This document shows, one piece after another, positions 15,318 through 23,485 of a DNA stretch of 64,000 bases. The position numbers were made by a program, and so were the translations under genes. This stretch comes from Planctomycetota bacterium. Lineage in GTDB: Bacteria > Planctomycetota > UBA1135 > GCA-002686595. Positions within the stretch are counted from its first letter, which is position 1; each line of letters begins with the position of its first letter. Where the stretch lies: positions 100,243-164,242 of the forward strand of contig JADHOC010000011.1 in the NCBI GenBank assembly GCA_016779205.1, given 5' to 3'. Under the pieces are notes generated by a model, which was not told where the DNA came from, ran no database searches, and saw nothing but the letters and a program-made list of their open reading frames with translations.

Positions 15318-16781
15318 GTGTCCAGGCCCTCCCCCTACCCCCTGCCCGATCCGGGCTGGCCCAGCGCGGACGAGGCGGTGATGAGCCGGCTGTTCGCCCC
15401 GACCCGGGTGGGCGCCTTCACCGCCCACACCAGCACCTGGGTCCCCGCCATGGTGCCCTGGCGGTCCACGGAGGAAGGCGACGCCACGCCGGAGGTGGTC
15501 GACTGGTACGGGCGCTTCGCCGACGGCCGCCCCGGCGTCCTGGTGGTCGAAGCCACGGGCATCCGCGACGTGCCCTCCGGCCCCTTGCTCCGGATCGGAC
15601 ACGACCGCTTCGTGCCCGGCCTCCGCCGCCTCACCGATGAGGTGCGCGCCCGCAGCAACGGCGAGACGCGGGTGCTGATCCAGCTCATCGACTTCCTCCG
15701 GATCCGCAGGCGTCCGGACAAGGCGGTCTACCTCGGGCGCTTCCTGAGCATCGAGGATCGGCACCGCGAGGCTGTCGGACTGGACCGGGGCGCCGAGGAC
15801 GCGGCGGTGCGCGCGGCCCTCGCCGCGCTCCCCCACGAGGAGCTCCTCGCAGCGCTCTCGACCCGGGAGGTCGAGGACCTGGAGTTCGGCGCGCGGGAGC
15901 GCGTCTGGGACACCCACCTGGAGCACATCGCCGAGCTCCCGCGGACGCTGCCGGGCCTCTTCGCCGACGCCGCCGAGCGGGCGGTGGCCGCCGGCTTCGA
16001 CGGGGTCGAGCTGCACTTCGCCCACGCCTACACCATGGCGAGCTTCCTCTCGGCCCGGAACGTGCGCGAGGACGGCTACGGCGGAGACCTCGAGGGCCGT
16101 GTGCGCCTGCCCCTCGAGGTCTTGGCCGCCGTCCGCGAGCGCGTCGGGCCCCACGTCACCGTGGGCTGCCGCATGCTCGGGGAGGAGGTCATCGGAGGCG
16201 GCACCACCCTGGACGAGGCGGCCTGGTTCGCCCGGCGCTTCGCCGAGGCGGGGATGGACTTCATCTCCATCAGCAAGGGCGGCAAGTTCGAGGACGCGAA
16301 GCAGCCCCGGGTCGGGGCCGCCGCCTACCCCTACACGGGCGAGAGCGGGCACGAGTGCATGCCCACGGTGCGCATCGGCGACCCCGGCCCCTTCGGCCGC
16401 AACCTCCCCCTCTCCGCGGCGGTGCGGCGGGCGGTGCGGGAGGTGACCGACGCGGTCCCGGTGGTCGGGTGCGGCGGCCTCGGCACGTTCAGGGAGGCGG
16501 AGGCCGCCCTCGCCGAGGGGACCTGCGACCTGGTCGCGGCCGCGCGCCAGTCCCTCGCGGACCCCGACTGGTGGCGCAAGATGCAGCTCGGCCGGGGCGA
16601 TGAGGTTCGACGCTGCATCTACACGAATTACTGCGAAGGCCTCGATCAGAAGCACAAGGAGGTTACCTGTCAGCTCTGGGATCGTCCTGATCCTGGGGAG
16701 GGTGCCCCGCCCCCCCACGCTGGGTCCCTGCGGAGCTCGGACGGCAAGCGACAGCTCCTGGCTCCCCGCTGGGACGCCTGA
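15318..16781 (+). CDS. NADH:flavin oxidoreductase (old yellow enzyme family)
   Basis: 487-residue FMN-binding TIM-barrel protein. Seen: LFAPTRVGAF at the first strand, GFDGVELHFAHAYTMASFLS followed by RNVREDGYGG (phosphate/substrate-site signature), the VGCRMLGEE strand, VVGCGGLGTFREAEA and the final LVAAARQSLADPDWW. It ends after one barrel, without the FeS/FAD half of 2,4-dienoyl-CoA reductase. The CIYTNYCEGLDQ-HKEVTCQ segment recalls the reductase part of 2-aminobenzoyl-CoA monooxygenase/reductase (from memory). GTG 15318 is chosen from promoter spacing; ATG 15381 would also keep the barrel. Here it stands alone, without a fused hydroxylase. Probably reduces a dearomatised or enone acyl-CoA (inference). 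Confidence 0.9.
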   Translation: MSRPSPYPLPDPGWPSADEAVMSRLFAPTRVGAFTAHTSTWVPAMVPWRSTEEGDATPEVVDWYGRFADGRPGVLVVEATGIRDVPSGPLLRIGHDRFVPGLRRLTDEVRARSNGETRVLIQLIDFLRIRRRPDKAVYLGRFLSIEDRHREAVGLDRGAEDAAVRAALAALPHEELLAALSTREVEDLEFGARERVWDTHLEHIAELPRTLPGLFADAAERAVAAGFDGVELHFAHAYTMASFLSARNVREDGYGGDLEGRVRLPLEVLAAVRERVGPHVTVGCRMLGEEVIGGGTTLDEAAWFARRFAEAGMDFISISKGGKFEDAKQPRVGAAAYPYTGESGHECMPTVRIGDPGPFGRNLPLSAAVRRAVREVTDAVPVVGCGGLGTFREAEAALAEGTCDLVAAARQSLADPDWWRKMQLGRGDEVRRCIYTNYCEGLDQKHKEVTCQLWDRPDPGEGAPPPHAGSLRSSDGKRQLLAPRWDA

Positions 16782-16828
16782 GCGCCGCCGCCCGGACCTC
16801 GGTCGGGAGAAAACCCTCGCCCCGGGGC

Positions 16829-16834
16829 TACATT
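16829..16834 (+). promoter_or_regulatory. candidate -10 TACATT of the SGNH-TVP38-flavoprotein unit
   Basis: TACATT lies 56 nt before the ATG at 16891 in the 109-bp gap after the old-yellow-enzyme gene. No clear -35. Confidence 0.3.
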
Positions 16835-16890
16835 GTCCTCCGGCCTGGCTTCCCCCAGGGCGCACGCTCCCACCCGCTCGCTCCGTCAAC

Positions 16891-17883
16891 ATGACCTCTC
16901 TTCTCCGTCTCGCTCTCGCCACCGCGACCCTGCTGATCGGGCCCACGGCGCTCCCCGCAGCCGCCCAGGACACCCCCTCCCCGCCCGCGTCCCCCGCGCC
17001 CTCGCCGCTGCGGGTCTTCACCGTCGGCGCCAGCGTGTCCGCGGGCTTCGGGCTCTCGGCGGAGCTCGCCACCGAGAAGGACGTGGCCCTCGCCGTGTTC
17101 CTGGAGGCTGCGCTGACCGAGCGCGGCCGCGAGCGCGTCACGTTCGTGGACGAGGGGGAGGGTTGGTTCTTCAACGCGCCCTACAAGTCAGGGGCGAAGC
17201 TGGTGGACGCGGCCATAGAGGGCGACGCGGACCTGGTGGTCGGCGTGGACTTCCTCTTCTGGTACGCCTACGGCAACGGCTCCCGCCTCTCCCCGCGCCG
17301 CGCCAAGGGGCTTCAGGCCGGCCTCCGGCAGCTCGAGCGCCTCAAGCGCCCGCTGATCATCGGGGACCTGCCCGACATCTCCCACGCGCTCAAGGGGAGT
17401 GGGCCCTTCGGCGCGCCGATCGTGAACCGCTCCATGTTCCCCACCCCGGAGGAGCTGCGCGCCATGAACGCGACCATCCGCGCATGGGCCGAGGAGCGGC
17501 CGGAGGTGCGGGTGCTCCCGCTGGCGGACCTCATGGGCCGCTACGTCGAGAGCAAGCCCGTCAGGGTGCGGGACCTGGAGTGGAAGGTCTCCTCCCTCGG
17601 GGAGGCCCTGCAGAAGGACCTCCTGCACCCCAACGCCCGCGGGACCGCCTGGGTCGCCATGATCCTCGCCGACGAGATCACCACCGTCCCCGGCTTCGAC
17701 GACGGGAACTTCCGCTTCGACGAGGGCGCGGTGCTCGGGCAGCTCGAGGAGCTCACCAGGGAGAGCCGCGAGCGGCGCGCCGAGAAGGAGCGAAGGCGGG
17801 CGGAGCGCAAGGCCAAGCGCGAGGCCCGCGCGAAGGAGAAGGAAGAGGCCGGCAAGGGCCAGCGGCTCGCGCCGACCCGCTGA
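16891..17883 (+). CDS. exported SGNH/GDSL-hydrolase-like protein
   Basis: 330-residue exported protein. A signal peptide spans about 1-26 (LLRLALATATLLIGPTALPAAAQD). The fold matches SGNH hydrolases: TVGASVSAGFG gives the nucleophile-Ser block, GDLPDIS a middle block, and KDLLHPNARG the C-terminal DxxH pair. The final 50 residues are extremely rich in Arg, Lys and Glu (one long charged helix), an unusual tail for this family that might bind acidic surface polymers. Substrate unknown; esterase or lipase activity would be typical. The TVP38 gene follows 50 nt downstream on the same strand. Confidence 0.8.
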   Translation: MTSLLRLALATATLLIGPTALPAAAQDTPSPPASPAPSPLRVFTVGASVSAGFGLSAELATEKDVALAVFLEAALTERGRERVTFVDEGEGWFFNAPYKSGAKLVDAAIEGDADLVVGVDFLFWYAYGNGSRLSPRRAKGLQAGLRQLERLKRPLIIGDLPDISHALKGSGPFGAPIVNRSMFPTPEELRAMNATIRAWAEERPEVRVLPLADLMGRYVESKPVRVRDLEWKVSSLGEALQKDLLHPNARGTAWVAMILADEITTVPGFDDGNFRFDEGAVLGQLEELTRESRERRAEKERRRAERKAKREARAKEKEEAGKGQRLAPTR

Positions 17884-17933
17884 CCGTCCGCGCCGCCACC
17901 TCGGCGGCGCGCGGCTCGCTCACCGCAACCTCC

Positions 17934-18659
17934 ATGCCTGATCCCACCCAAGCCCCCCGGCGCGCCGGCCGTCTCCGCGGCCTCCTCGCGCTCGCGGTGC
18001 TCGTGGGCCTGGCCACCGCCGCCGCGTTCCTGCCCCTCGGGGAGGTCCTCGACGGGGTCTCGGAGCGCGTGGAGACCCTGGGGCCCCTCGGCCCCATCGC
18101 CTTTGGCCTGTTCTACGTGGTCGCCGCGCTCGCCCTGGTGCCGGGCTCCGCCATCACCCTCGCGGTGGGCGCGCTGTTCGGGGTTGTCATGGGGACCGTG
18201 GTGGTCTCGCTGGCGTCGACGGCCACGGCGGCCATCGCGTTCCTGCTGGCGCGCACCCTGCTGCGCTCCCGGGTGGAGGGCCTCGCCCGCAAGAGCGCGG
18301 CGTTCCGCGCCGTGGACGAGGCCATCGCCGACGGCGGCTGGCGAATCGTCGGGCTCCTGCGGCTCTCGCCCGTGGTGCCCTTCAACGCCCTGAACTACCT
18401 GCTCGGCCTCACGGCGGTGCCCTTCGTCCCGGCGGTCCTGGTGAGCTGGATCGCCATGCTGCCGGCCACCGTGCTCTTCGTGTACTTCGGCGCGATCGGC
18501 CGCGACGTGGCCTCCGGGGCCAGCCGCTCGCCCGCCGAGTGGGCGCTCCTTGGGGTGGGGCTCACCGCGACGCTGGGCGTGACCGTGCTACTGACCAGAA
18601 TGGCGCGCGTCCGGCTGGCGGCCGCCGCCATCGAGGAGCCCACCACCGATGGGGCCTGA
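17934..18659 (+). CDS. TVP38/TMEM64 (VTT-domain) membrane protein
   Basis: 241-residue polytopic inner-membrane protein with about six hydrophobic segments. The VTT/DedA-like core is visible: GPIAFGLFYVVAALALVPGS, then LAVGALFGVVMGT and the re-entrant-type RLSPVVPFNALNYLLGLT. TVP38 proteins are frequently encoded beside pyridine-nucleotide-disulfide oxidoreductases, as here. Their role in bacteria is unsettled; lipid scrambling or transport coupled to redox chemistry has been proposed for relatives. ATG at 17934. The next gene begins at or just before its stop. Confidence 0.9.
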   Translation: MPDPTQAPRRAGRLRGLLALAVLVGLATAAAFLPLGEVLDGVSERVETLGPLGPIAFGLFYVVAALALVPGSAITLAVGALFGVVMGTVVVSLASTATAAIAFLLARTLLRSRVEGLARKSAAFRAVDEAIADGGWRIVGLLRLSPVVPFNALNYLLGLTAVPFVPAVLVSWIAMLPATVLFVYFGAIGRDVASGASRSPAEWALLGVGLTATLGVTVLLTRMARVRLAAAAIEEPTTDGA

Positions 18660-18675
18660 GCCCGGCACCTCGACC

Positions 18676-20199
18676 ATGACCCCCCTCCCCGACGACCTCC
18701 CCGAGCTCCTCCCCCTGGACGAGAGCAACCGCGCCCTCGCGGCCCAGGTCCACCCGGAGGACTGGGTGAACCCGACCCCGGAGGGCCCCTACAACCTCGT
18801 GGTCCTCGGCGGCGGGACCGCCGGTCTCGTGGCCGCCGCGGGTGCCGCCGGCCTCGGGGCACGGGTGGCGCTCGTCGAGCGCCACCTGCTCGGCGGCGAC
18901 TGCCTCGTCACCGGGTGCGTGCCGTCCAAGGCCCTCATCGGCTCCTCGCGCGCCGCGGCGAGCGCGCGCAAGGCCAGCGCCTTGGGCGTCCAGACCGGCG
19001 AGGTGACCGTGGACTTCCCCGCCGTCATGGCGCGCATGCGCGCCTTGCGCGCGGGGATCGCGCGCCACGATTCGGCCGCTCGCTTCCGGGACCTCGGCGT
19101 GGACGTCTACCTCGGCGAGGGGCGCTTCGCCTCCCCCACCACCCTGGAGGTGGGCGGCGAGACCCTTCGATTCGCGCGCGCCGTGATCGCCACCGGCGCC
19201 CGCGCCGCCCTGCCGCCGATCCCTGGCCTCGGGGAGGCCGGCGTCCTCACCCACCAGACGCTCTTCTCCCTGGAGAGCCTCCCGCCCAGGCTGGCCGTGA
19301 TCGGCGGCGGCCCCATCGGCGCCGAGATGGCCCAGGCCTTCGCGCGCTTCGGCTCGAAGGTCACCCTGCTCGAGGCCGGCCCGCGCCTGATGGCCGCGGA
19401 CGACCCGTCGGCCAGCGCCGCGGTCCTCGACGCCCTGCGCGCCGACGGCGTGGACGTGCGACTGAATACCCAGGTCGAGGCGGTCCGGACCAGCGGAGAC
19501 CTGCGGCGCGTCGAGGTCGGCGGCGGGGAGCCGGTGGAGGCGGACCAGGTGCTCCTCGCGGCGGGCCGCGCGCCCAACGTCGAGGGCATCGGGCTCGAGG
19601 CCGCGGGCGTCTCCTTCGATCTGCGGGCAGGCGTCGAGGTGGACGAGCGACTCCGGACGACGAACCGCAGGGTCTTCGCGGCGGGCGACGTGGCCTCGCG
19701 CTATCAGTTCACCCACGCCGCGGACTTCCTCTCCCGGACCGTCCTGCGCAACGCGCTCTTCTTCGGGCGGGCCAAGGCCACGGACCTCGTGATCCCCTGG
19801 GCGACCTACACCGACCCCGAGGTGGCCCACGTCGGGGCCACTGCCGAGGAGGCGACGCGGAACGGCGTGCCCCACGGTGTCGTCGAGGTCCCCCTCGAAG
19901 ACAACGACCGCGCGGTGCTCGACGGCGAGGCCGCGGGCTTCGTCAAGGTGGTCCACGATCCCCGGGGACGCATCCTCGGCGCGACCGTCGTCGCCAGCCA
20001 CGCGGGGGAGATGATCGGGGAGTTGGTGGGCGCGGTGCAACGGGGCGCGAGCCTCACCGAGCTCAGCGGAGTGATCCACCCCTACCCCACCGTGGCCGAC
20101 GCCATCCGGCGCGCGGGGGACCAGTTCAACCGGACCCGCCTCACCCCCGGCCGCGCCCGCCTCCTGCGCTGGATCCTCGCCCGCCGACGGGGCCGCTAG
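18676..20199 (+). CDS. mercuric-reductase-like FAD-dependent pyridine nucleotide-disulfide oxidoreductase
   Basis: 507-residue two-domain flavoprotein. Seen: VVLGGGTAGLVAA (FAD site), GGDCLVTGCVPSK with redox cysteines 76 and 81, a second Rossmann motif VIGGGPIGAEMAQ, FAAGDVAS, and the dimer-domain IHPYPTVADAIRRAGDQF holding the catalytic His. There is no N-terminal HMA domain and no C-terminal Cys pair, so true mercury reduction is unlikely. The family paired with TVP38 is usually called mercuric reductase by default. ATG 18649, overlapping the TVP38 stop, is an alternative start giving nine extra residues. Convergent with the 20196 gene, sharing CTAG. Confidence 0.92.
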   Translation: MTPLPDDLPELLPLDESNRALAAQVHPEDWVNPTPEGPYNLVVLGGGTAGLVAAAGAAGLGARVALVERHLLGGDCLVTGCVPSKALIGSSRAAASARKASALGVQTGEVTVDFPAVMARMRALRAGIARHDSAARFRDLGVDVYLGEGRFASPTTLEVGGETLRFARAVIATGARAALPPIPGLGEAGVLTHQTLFSLESLPPRLAVIGGGPIGAEMAQAFARFGSKVTLLEAGPRLMAADDPSASAAVLDALRADGVDVRLNTQVEAVRTSGDLRRVEVGGGEPVEADQVLLAAGRAPNVEGIGLEAAGVSFDLRAGVEVDERLRTTNRRVFAAGDVASRYQFTHAADFLSRTVLRNALFFGRAKATDLVIPWATYTDPEVAHVGATAEEATRNGVPHGVVEVPLEDNDRAVLDGEAAGFVKVVHDPRGRILGATVVASHAGEMIGELVGAVQRGASLTELSGVIHPYPTVADAIRRAGDQFNRTRLTPGRARLLRWILARRRGR

Positions 20200-22451
20200 C
20201 GGTCCTCGGTCAGGAGGCCCTCGGCGTCCGGGCTGCGCATGGGCCTGGAGCGCCAGGAGTCGAAGGGAAGCAGCGGGCGGCGGGCCCGCGCGGCGTGGTC
20301 GACGCGGCGGATCACCCCCGCCGGGAGAGAGAGCGTCCCGAGGTCGGCGTGCTCCAGCACGAGGGCGCTCCCCTCTGACCGCAGGGGCGTCCCCTGCAGC
20401 AGCGCGCCCGTCACCACCGGGCCACTCGCGGCGCTCTGTGAGCCCAGGGTGACCTGCCAGGCCCCCTCCGCGATGGAGACGCCAGGCTGGGGCTCCCGGT
20501 CCACGCGCACCCAGCCGGCGAGCCGCTGGAGCGGGACCGTGATGCCGGAGCTGGCTCCGCCCGCGAGGCGCGCCTGACCGTCCCCCAGGCCCTCGAGGTT
20601 CGCGCGCATGAGGTCGCCGTTGCGGGCCAGGAAGAGCTGCTCCCCTGGACTCGCCGACTCCGAGCGCGGGACCGCCAGCGCCCAGGAGAGCCGCAGTGCG
20701 TCGCCGTCCCGCGTCACCTTGGACGGCTTGAGCGAGAGGTCCATCGCCTCTCCCGAGAGGGCGCCGCTTCGATAGAAGGGGTGCTGGGTGAGCTTCATCG
20801 CCTGGTTCATGCTCATCCCGGGGGCGAGGAGCACGGCCTTGATCCGCTCCTGCGGGAGTCGCACCTCGCCCTCCCCCAGGGGAGTCATGACCGTGACGGT
20901 GGCGCGATCCGCCCCGAGGACCAGGGCGGGGAACCGTTGACCATCCTCGAGCACGATGACGTTCGGGAAGGCTCGGTCGGCGGCGAAGCCCTCCGCCGAG
21001 CGCCTCGTCAGGCTGAACGGGACTCCAGCGGGGATCGCGATGGGCTCCTTGAACCCGAAGACCTGCAGCCGCGGCTGCGGCCGGCCCTCCACCATCTCGA
21101 AGCCCGCCAGCTTCACGTTGACCGCCGCCCGGCCCTCGAGCTCGAGGCTCGCCGCGGGGCCATCGCTGCCGCCGGTCGACGAGCGCTGTCGGAAGTGCCA
21201 GAGCTCGTCGAGGGGGAGGACGACCGGGGCCTCGGCCCAGCGGGGGGTGAAGCGCAGCCCGCCAGGAACCAGGCTCAGGTCGCGCCCCTCGATGGACTCC
21301 CCGTCCCTGCAGGTGACCCGATACCAGCGAGGACCGGGGTCAGCGACCTCCAGTGCCTCGCGGTCCGCACCCACGGCGAACCGGACGCCGAGAGACTCGC
21401 CGAAGTCGACCGCCCCCTCCTCCAGTTCGAACGTCCGGTCGTCCTCATTCCACCCGCGGATCTGGTCCAACATGACCATGCGCTCCACCGCGACACGGCC
21501 AGGCTGCGCCCTGGCGGCCATGCCCACCTCCGCACGCATGATCCGGACGGGCTGCGCCAGCCTCGTGATGAGCACCGAGTCCCGCTGGCCCGGTCGATCG
21601 AGCTCCGCGCCGATGACCGAGACTCGCCCGGAGGACTCCTCTGCGCTCGCCAGCCGAACCCGCCCACCGTCGATCTCGAACTGCAGGACCACCGAGCTGT
21701 CCTCGCCGAGCTGCAGGCCCGTCTCCCTCAGGTCGAGGTTCGACCCGTCGAAGGTGTACATCACCAGCGCGCCGTCCCAGGGCTCGACGACCACCCCTCC
21801 CATGGGGTCACGTCGATGGTCACCGCCCAGGTGGATCCGGAACTCCGGCTCCCCCTCCCAGGAGAGCTCCAGCAACAGGCGGTCCCCGTAGTCGAGACAC
21901 CGGCGCGTCGCGATGGCCCCGGGCTTGGTGAGCAGGAGCGCCAAGCCATCGGACTGCGCGTCCCTCGCGCCCTCATTCCGATCCATCCAGGGGCCCCAGA
22001 GTGGCCGCGCCGGACCGTCGGTATCCGCCAGGGCCGGCGGCAGGAGGTCACCGCACTCCTCGAAGGGGACCTGGAACGAGCCGAAGCGGGCGCTCTCGAA
22101 GCGCACGGAGCTCCCCTCGATCGAGCGGACGCGACCGCGGAGACTCTGGCGCCGCTTGAGCGACAGGAGGTCCCGCCCCGCCTCCGGGAGGAGCGGGAGA
22201 CGCTGTCCCTCCGGCGCCACGACCAGCGAGGTGACCGCCTCGAGATCGAGGGTCGCCGGCTCGTCGTAGGGGTCGACCTCGAGGCGCAGCTCCCCCCCCT
22301 CGGAGACGACCGCGGGGCCCGTGTACTGGGAGTCATCCCGCAGGAGGACCGAGACGGGGAGCACCTCCGGCCCCGCCTCCTGGGTCGCCGCCGCAGGCAG
22401 CGCCAGCGCCACCGCCGCCAGCCCGCCCATGATGCTCGGGAATCGGCTCAT
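20196..22451 (-). CDS. exported repeat protein of unknown function, last gene of the VWA operon
   Basis: 751-residue exported protein with a signal peptide ending near AAATQE. No catalytic family is recognised. At least five units share a pattern of polar-G start, two short strands and a final leucine-rich strand: RDDSQYTGPAVV...DLEAVTSLV near the start, CRDGESIEGRDLSL, EDGQRFPALVLG, RNGDLMRANLEG and LLQGTPLRSEG near the end. Such small beta repeats are common in planctomycete secreted proteins (from memory). The ATG overlaps the stop of the squalene-cyclase-like gene (ATGA), and the gene ends in CTAG shared with the flavoprotein gene. Probably an extracytoplasmic structural or adaptor component of the operon's complex. 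Confidence 0.75.
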   Translation of the reverse strand: MSRFPSIMGGLAAVALALPAAATQEAGPEVLPVSVLLRDDSQYTGPAVVSEGGELRLEVDPYDEPATLDLEAVTSLVVAPEGQRLPLLPEAGRDLLSLKRRQSLRGRVRSIEGSSVRFESARFGSFQVPFEECGDLLPPALADTDGPARPLWGPWMDRNEGARDAQSDGLALLLTKPGAIATRRCLDYGDRLLLELSWEGEPEFRIHLGGDHRRDPMGGVVVEPWDGALVMYTFDGSNLDLRETGLQLGEDSSVVLQFEIDGGRVRLASAEESSGRVSVIGAELDRPGQRDSVLITRLAQPVRIMRAEVGMAARAQPGRVAVERMVMLDQIRGWNEDDRTFELEEGAVDFGESLGVRFAVGADREALEVADPGPRWYRVTCRDGESIEGRDLSLVPGGLRFTPRWAEAPVVLPLDELWHFRQRSSTGGSDGPAASLELEGRAAVNVKLAGFEMVEGRPQPRLQVFGFKEPIAIPAGVPFSLTRRSAEGFAADRAFPNVIVLEDGQRFPALVLGADRATVTVMTPLGEGEVRLPQERIKAVLLAPGMSMNQAMKLTQHPFYRSGALSGEAMDLSLKPSKVTRDGDALRLSWALAVPRSESASPGEQLFLARNGDLMRANLEGLGDGQARLAGGASSGITVPLQRLAGWVRVDREPQPGVSIAEGAWQVTLGSQSAASGPVVTGALLQGTPLRSEGSALVLEHADLGTLSLPAGVIRRVDHAARARRPLLPFDSWRSRPMRSPDAEGLLTEDR

Positions 22452-23485
22452 CGCTCGTAGACCGGCAGGAGGGTGTACTCGAGGGCTCCGGAGAGGAGCA
22501 GCATCGCCGTCTGGTAAGCGGGCCCCTGGAAGGACGCGGCGATGATGATCCGCCCGTCCTCGCCCTGCCGCAGGAGCAGGTCGTTGGTGTTCTTCGCGCT
22601 CCACGCACGCCAGGCGGCGTGATCCAGCTGGAAGAGCGCCTGTGAGACGTAGTACCGCGAGTAGCACGGGTGAGCGGAGCTCGTGGACCCCACCGAGCGG
22701 GACACCACGTAGCGGCGCAGCGCGTCGTCCGCCAAGGGGCGCTTGGCCACCGACCGGCAGAGGGCGACGATCGAGGACCGCGCCAGCGAGTCCCCGAACC
22801 CGCCGGTCCCCGAGTAGGAGACGGTGCCCGACTCCGTGGTCATGGAGTCGAGGTACGCGAGGGCGTTCTCGATGGACTCGTCGGGGACCGGTACGCCGGC
22901 GTTTCGAGCGCCAAGGAGGCCCATGAGGATCGCCCCGGAGACCGAGGTGTCGGCATCGGAAGAGCTCGGCGAGTAACGCCATGCCTTGAACGGGTTCTGC
23001 TTCTGGGAGGTCACCGCGCATCGCACAGCCAGCCGCAGGGAGTCCCCGATGGAGCGCTCCAGTTCGAGGTCCTTGTCCTCGAAGAGCCGCTCATCCACGG
23101 CGCCGAAGCAGTCCGCGAGGCAGAGCATCGCGAACCCGTGCTCGTACATCCCGCTCCCGATCTGCCCCGAGGTCCGGCTCTGCTGGGCGATGAGCGAGCG
23201 GAGCCCGCGGCGGATGCTGTCCGCGTACTTGCCGTGGTTGGGGTCCTCCCCCGACGCCAGCAGCGCCATGATGCAGATGCCGCTCACCCCTGCGCTGCTC
23301 TCCCATGAGCCGCCGTCGGCCTGCTGGCTGATGATGAACTCCGCGCCGCGCTCGTGAAGCCGACGGTGGGCCGGTGACACCGGCGCACCCGTGCGCACCT
23401 CTTGCCCCTGGGCCGGGGTGAGGAGCGTCACCAGCGCCGCCAGGAAGGCGGCGCCCCTCGCCATCAGGATCCGTCCGTTCATCAT
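22448..23485 (-). CDS. exported squalene-cyclase/prenyltransferase-repeat protein
   Basis: 345-residue protein with a signal peptide (ARGAAFLAALVTLLTPAQGQ). The mature part is an alpha/alpha toroid of the prenyltransferase/squalene oxidase repeat type: QQADGGSWESSAGVSGICIMALLA, then MYEHGFAMLCLADCFG and AWRYSPSSSDADTSVSGAILMGL. No DxDD motif is present, so it is not an active terpene cyclase. Proteins of this type occur in planctomycete VWA/BatA operons, where they may act as protein-binding domains like alpha-macroglobulin TED folds. Start and end both overlap neighbours by ATGA. Confidence 0.85.
   Translation of the reverse strand: MMNGRILMARGAAFLAALVTLLTPAQGQEVRTGAPVSPAHRRLHERGAEFIISQQADGGSWESSAGVSGICIMALLASGEDPNHGKYADSIRRGLRSLIAQQSRTSGQIGSGMYEHGFAMLCLADCFGAVDERLFEDKDLELERSIGDSLRLAVRCAVTSQKQNPFKAWRYSPSSSDADTSVSGAILMGLLGARNAGVPVPDESIENALAYLDSMTTESGTVSYSGTGGFGDSLARSSIVALCRSVAKRPLADDALRRYVVSRSVGSTSSAHPCYSRYYVSQALFQLDHAAWRAWSAKNTNDLLLRQGEDGRIIIAASFQGPAYQTAMLLLSGALEYTLLPVYER

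Noticed and set aside
18676..20199. True mercuric reductase (merA)
   Set aside because: No N-terminal HMA domain, no C-terminal Cys pair and no mer operon genes nearby.
22448..23485. Active squalene-hopene cyclase
   Set aside because: Half the usual length, secreted, and lacking the DxDD catalytic motif.
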